A stretch of 64,000 bases of DNA from Gemmatimonadota bacterium (GTDB lineage: Bacteria > ARS69), in contig JASLLL010000010.1 of the NCBI GenBank assembly GCA_030747075.1, positions 1-64,000 of the forward strand, in the 5' to 3' direction. The notes under the pieces are model-generated. The model did not search any database, had not been told where the DNA came from, and saw nothing but the letters and a program-made list of their open reading frames with translations. Each line of letters starts with the position of its first letter. Position 1 is the first letter of the stretch. Position numbers and translations under genes: made by a program. This document shows positions 62,808 to 64,000 of this stretch, piece by piece.

Positions 62808-63836
62808 TCACTTCGTGCGTGGCGCGTCCTTCAGGAATGACTCCGCGTGTAGAACATCTTCCCGGCTTCCGATGAACAGCGGCACGCGCTGGTGGAGCGC
62901 CTCAGCCTGAATGTCCAGGACGCGCTCCGTTCCCGTGGAGGCGAGGCCGCCCGCCTGTTCCGCGATGAACGCCATGGGTGCCGCCTCATAGAGCAGGCGG
63001 AGCTTCCCTCGCGGGGGGGCATCGGGGCGCTTCCGGTCCATCGGGTAGGCGAAGATCCCGCCCTTGAACAGCGTGCGGTGGAAGTCCGCCACGAGCGATC
63101 CGATGTACCGGTGCGAGTATGGGCGACCCTCGGACGGGGCATCTCGCTTGAGATCCTCCAGCCAGTTTCGAGTCTCTTCCGACCAGTACGCGGCGTTGCC
63201 CTCGTTGATGCTGTAGATCTTCCCCCGATCCGGCATGCGGATGTCTTCGTGCGACAGAAGGAACTCCCCGACCGATGGATCCAGCGTGAACCCGTGGGCG
63301 CCGTCCCCTGCAGTGTAAACGAGCATCGTGGAAGCTCCGTAGAGGATATACCCGCCCGCGATCTGTTCGCTTCCCTTGCGGAGGATGTCCGAAGCCTGCC
63401 CGACCGGACCGTGGGTCACTCGGCGATGGATGGACCAGATGGTGCCGATGGACACATTCACATCGATGTTGGATGAACCGTCCAGCGGGTCAATGGCCAC
63501 CGCATACTTCCCCGGGCGGTCCTTCCGGGAGGTGTTCGGGAGGATGATGTCCTCGTTCTCCTCCGACGCGATCACCGCCACGAAACAGTCCTGTCCGAGT
63601 GCGCGGATGAACTGCTCGTTCGCGTAGATGTCCAGCTTCTGGACCTGTTCGCCCTGAACATTGGTTTCGCCCGTGGCACCGAGGATGTCGATGAGACCGG
63701 CTTTGTTCACTTCGCGGCTCACGATCTTCGCGGCCAGGACGATCTGGTTGAGGATTTCGGTGAACTCTCCCGTCGCCTCCGGGTGGAGCTTCTGCTCCTC
63801 CAGAATGAAACGGTTGCAGGTGATTCCCTTGCGCAT
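62808..63836 (-). CDS. fbp: Fructose-1,6-bisphosphatase class I
   Basis: A 342-residue enzyme that converts fructose 1,6-bisphosphate to fructose 6-phosphate in gluconeogenesis. The metal site AVAIDPLDGSSNIDVNVSIG (in parts), SEENED, and the substrate region YIGSLVADFHRTLFKGGIF and LRLLYEAAPMAFIAEQAGG (in parts) are typical. The ATG at 63836 has GGAG just upstream; the longer frame to 63905 is rejected because it runs through the promoter. First gene of the fbp-glgC-MmgE group. Confidence 0.95.
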   Translation of the reverse strand: MRKGITCNRFILEEQKLHPEATGEFTEILNQIVLAAKIVSREVNKAGLIDILGATGETNVQGEQVQKLDIYANEQFIRALGQDCFVAVIASEENEDIILPNTSRKDRPGKYAVAIDPLDGSSNIDVNVSIGTIWSIHRRVTHGPVGQASDILRKGSEQIAGGYILYGASTMLVYTAGDGAHGFTLDPSVGEFLLSHEDIRMPDRGKIYSINEGNAAYWSEETRNWLEDLKRDAPSEGRPYSHRYIGSLVADFHRTLFKGGIFAYPMDRKRPDAPPRGKLRLLYEAAPMAFIAEQAGGLASTGTERVLDIQAEALHQRVPLFIGSREDVLHAESFLKDAPRTK

Positions 63837-63880
63837 GATCTCCGGTCCCGGTGGAGGTGGCTCTCCAGATCCCGCACCGC

Positions 63881-63909
63881 ATGATAGAGGGAGAGTCACA
63901 GGCACTCAA
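63881..63909 (-). promoter_or_regulatory. Promoter for fbp
   Basis: On the minus strand TTGAGT (complement of 63904-63909) and TATCAT (complement of 63881-63886) are 17 bases apart. It lies back to back with the promoter at 63919. Confidence 0.6.
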
Positions 63910-63918
63910 CTGTGCCGT

Positions 63919-63948
63919 TTGACGCGCCCCCCGTCCACGGGATACCTT
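63919..63948 (+). promoter_or_regulatory. Promoter for the gene that begins at 63990
   Basis: TTGACG at 63919 and TACCTT at 63943 are 18 bases apart. The -35 is good, the -10 weak. It diverges from the fbp promoter. Confidence 0.4.
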
Positions 63949-63989
63949 GGTCCCCGTTTTCGAACTGTCGACCGAACCTGGAGGACCTC

Positions 63990-64000
63990 ATGTACTTCGC
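63990..64000 (+). CDS. Start of a protein-coding gene (3' partial)
   Basis: An ATG preceded by CTGGAGGACCTC, a good ribosome binding site, opens at 63990 and runs off the window after three codons (Met-Tyr-Phe). The product cannot be predicted. Confidence 0.45.

Overview
This window is about 64 kb of high-GC bacterial chromosome. It is dense with operons, and neighbouring genes often overlap by 4 bp (ATGA, GTGA or TTGA junctions). Three large secreted proteins end in a FlgD-like / type IX-like C-terminal sorting module. There are two FG-GAP plus ASPIC/UnbV proteins, many TPR fusions, and an 11-subunit Nuo complex without the NADH module. Together these suggest a free-living Gram-negative member of the FCB-like candidate phyla (Eisenbacteria, Krumholzibacteriota or a relative). 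This placement is inferred from gene content only. No tRNA, rRNA, CRISPR array, insertion sequence or phage gene was seen, and no gene-free stretch exceeds about 210 bp.

Layout. (1) 1-2063: two unfamiliar genes, one with a nuclease-like core and one with an HExxH motif. They differ from the rest in base and codon use. (2) 2272-14796: a membrane multiheme cytochrome b/c, an UnbV-TPR protein, a giant subtilase, a convergent membrane-TPR protein with a Nudix hydrolase, and a YkgJ-type Cys-cluster protein. (3) 14933-25456: nuoABCDHIJKLMN. (4) 25617-27158: a secreted BNR-repeat protein. (5) 27369-35223: an Fe-S assembly operon, rrf2-sufB-C-D-S-U-T, a second cysteine desulfurase, and sufA. (6) 35633-39965: a translesion pair (Y-family polymerase plus DnaE2) behind a palindromic operator. 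(7) 39910-46265: a beta-propeller cytochrome lipoprotein, a Nudix hydrolase, a rhomboid-TPR protein, an MFS carrier, a DEDDh exonuclease and a family-4 uracil-DNA glycosylase. (8) 46331-51200: an UnbV protein, FdxA, proline dehydrogenase and a decayed-looking gene. (9) 51273-56769: adenosine deaminase, a Nudix-metallo-beta-lactamase fusion and an MFS-spermidine synthase-TPR fusion. (10) 56863-60092: a DtxR regulator with feoA, feoB and a small Cys protein. (11) 60052-63836, minus strand: MmgE/PrpD, glgC and fbp. The last bases open a further plus-strand gene.

How the genes fit together. The theme is iron and electron transfer: Fe-S assembly (suf), Fe(II) uptake (feo), consumers of Fe-S clusters (Nuo, FdxA, UDG) and heme proteins (two carry the rarer CX4CH spacing). 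Two regulators, Rrf2 and DtxR, carry Cys clusters and have inverted repeats inside or across their own promoters. The most striking large-scale signal is the near absence of the tetranucleotide ACGT from 2064 to 64000 (two copies found by eye), against eight copies in the first 2 kb. This points to a modification or restriction pressure on the host genome and to recent import of the left-end genes.
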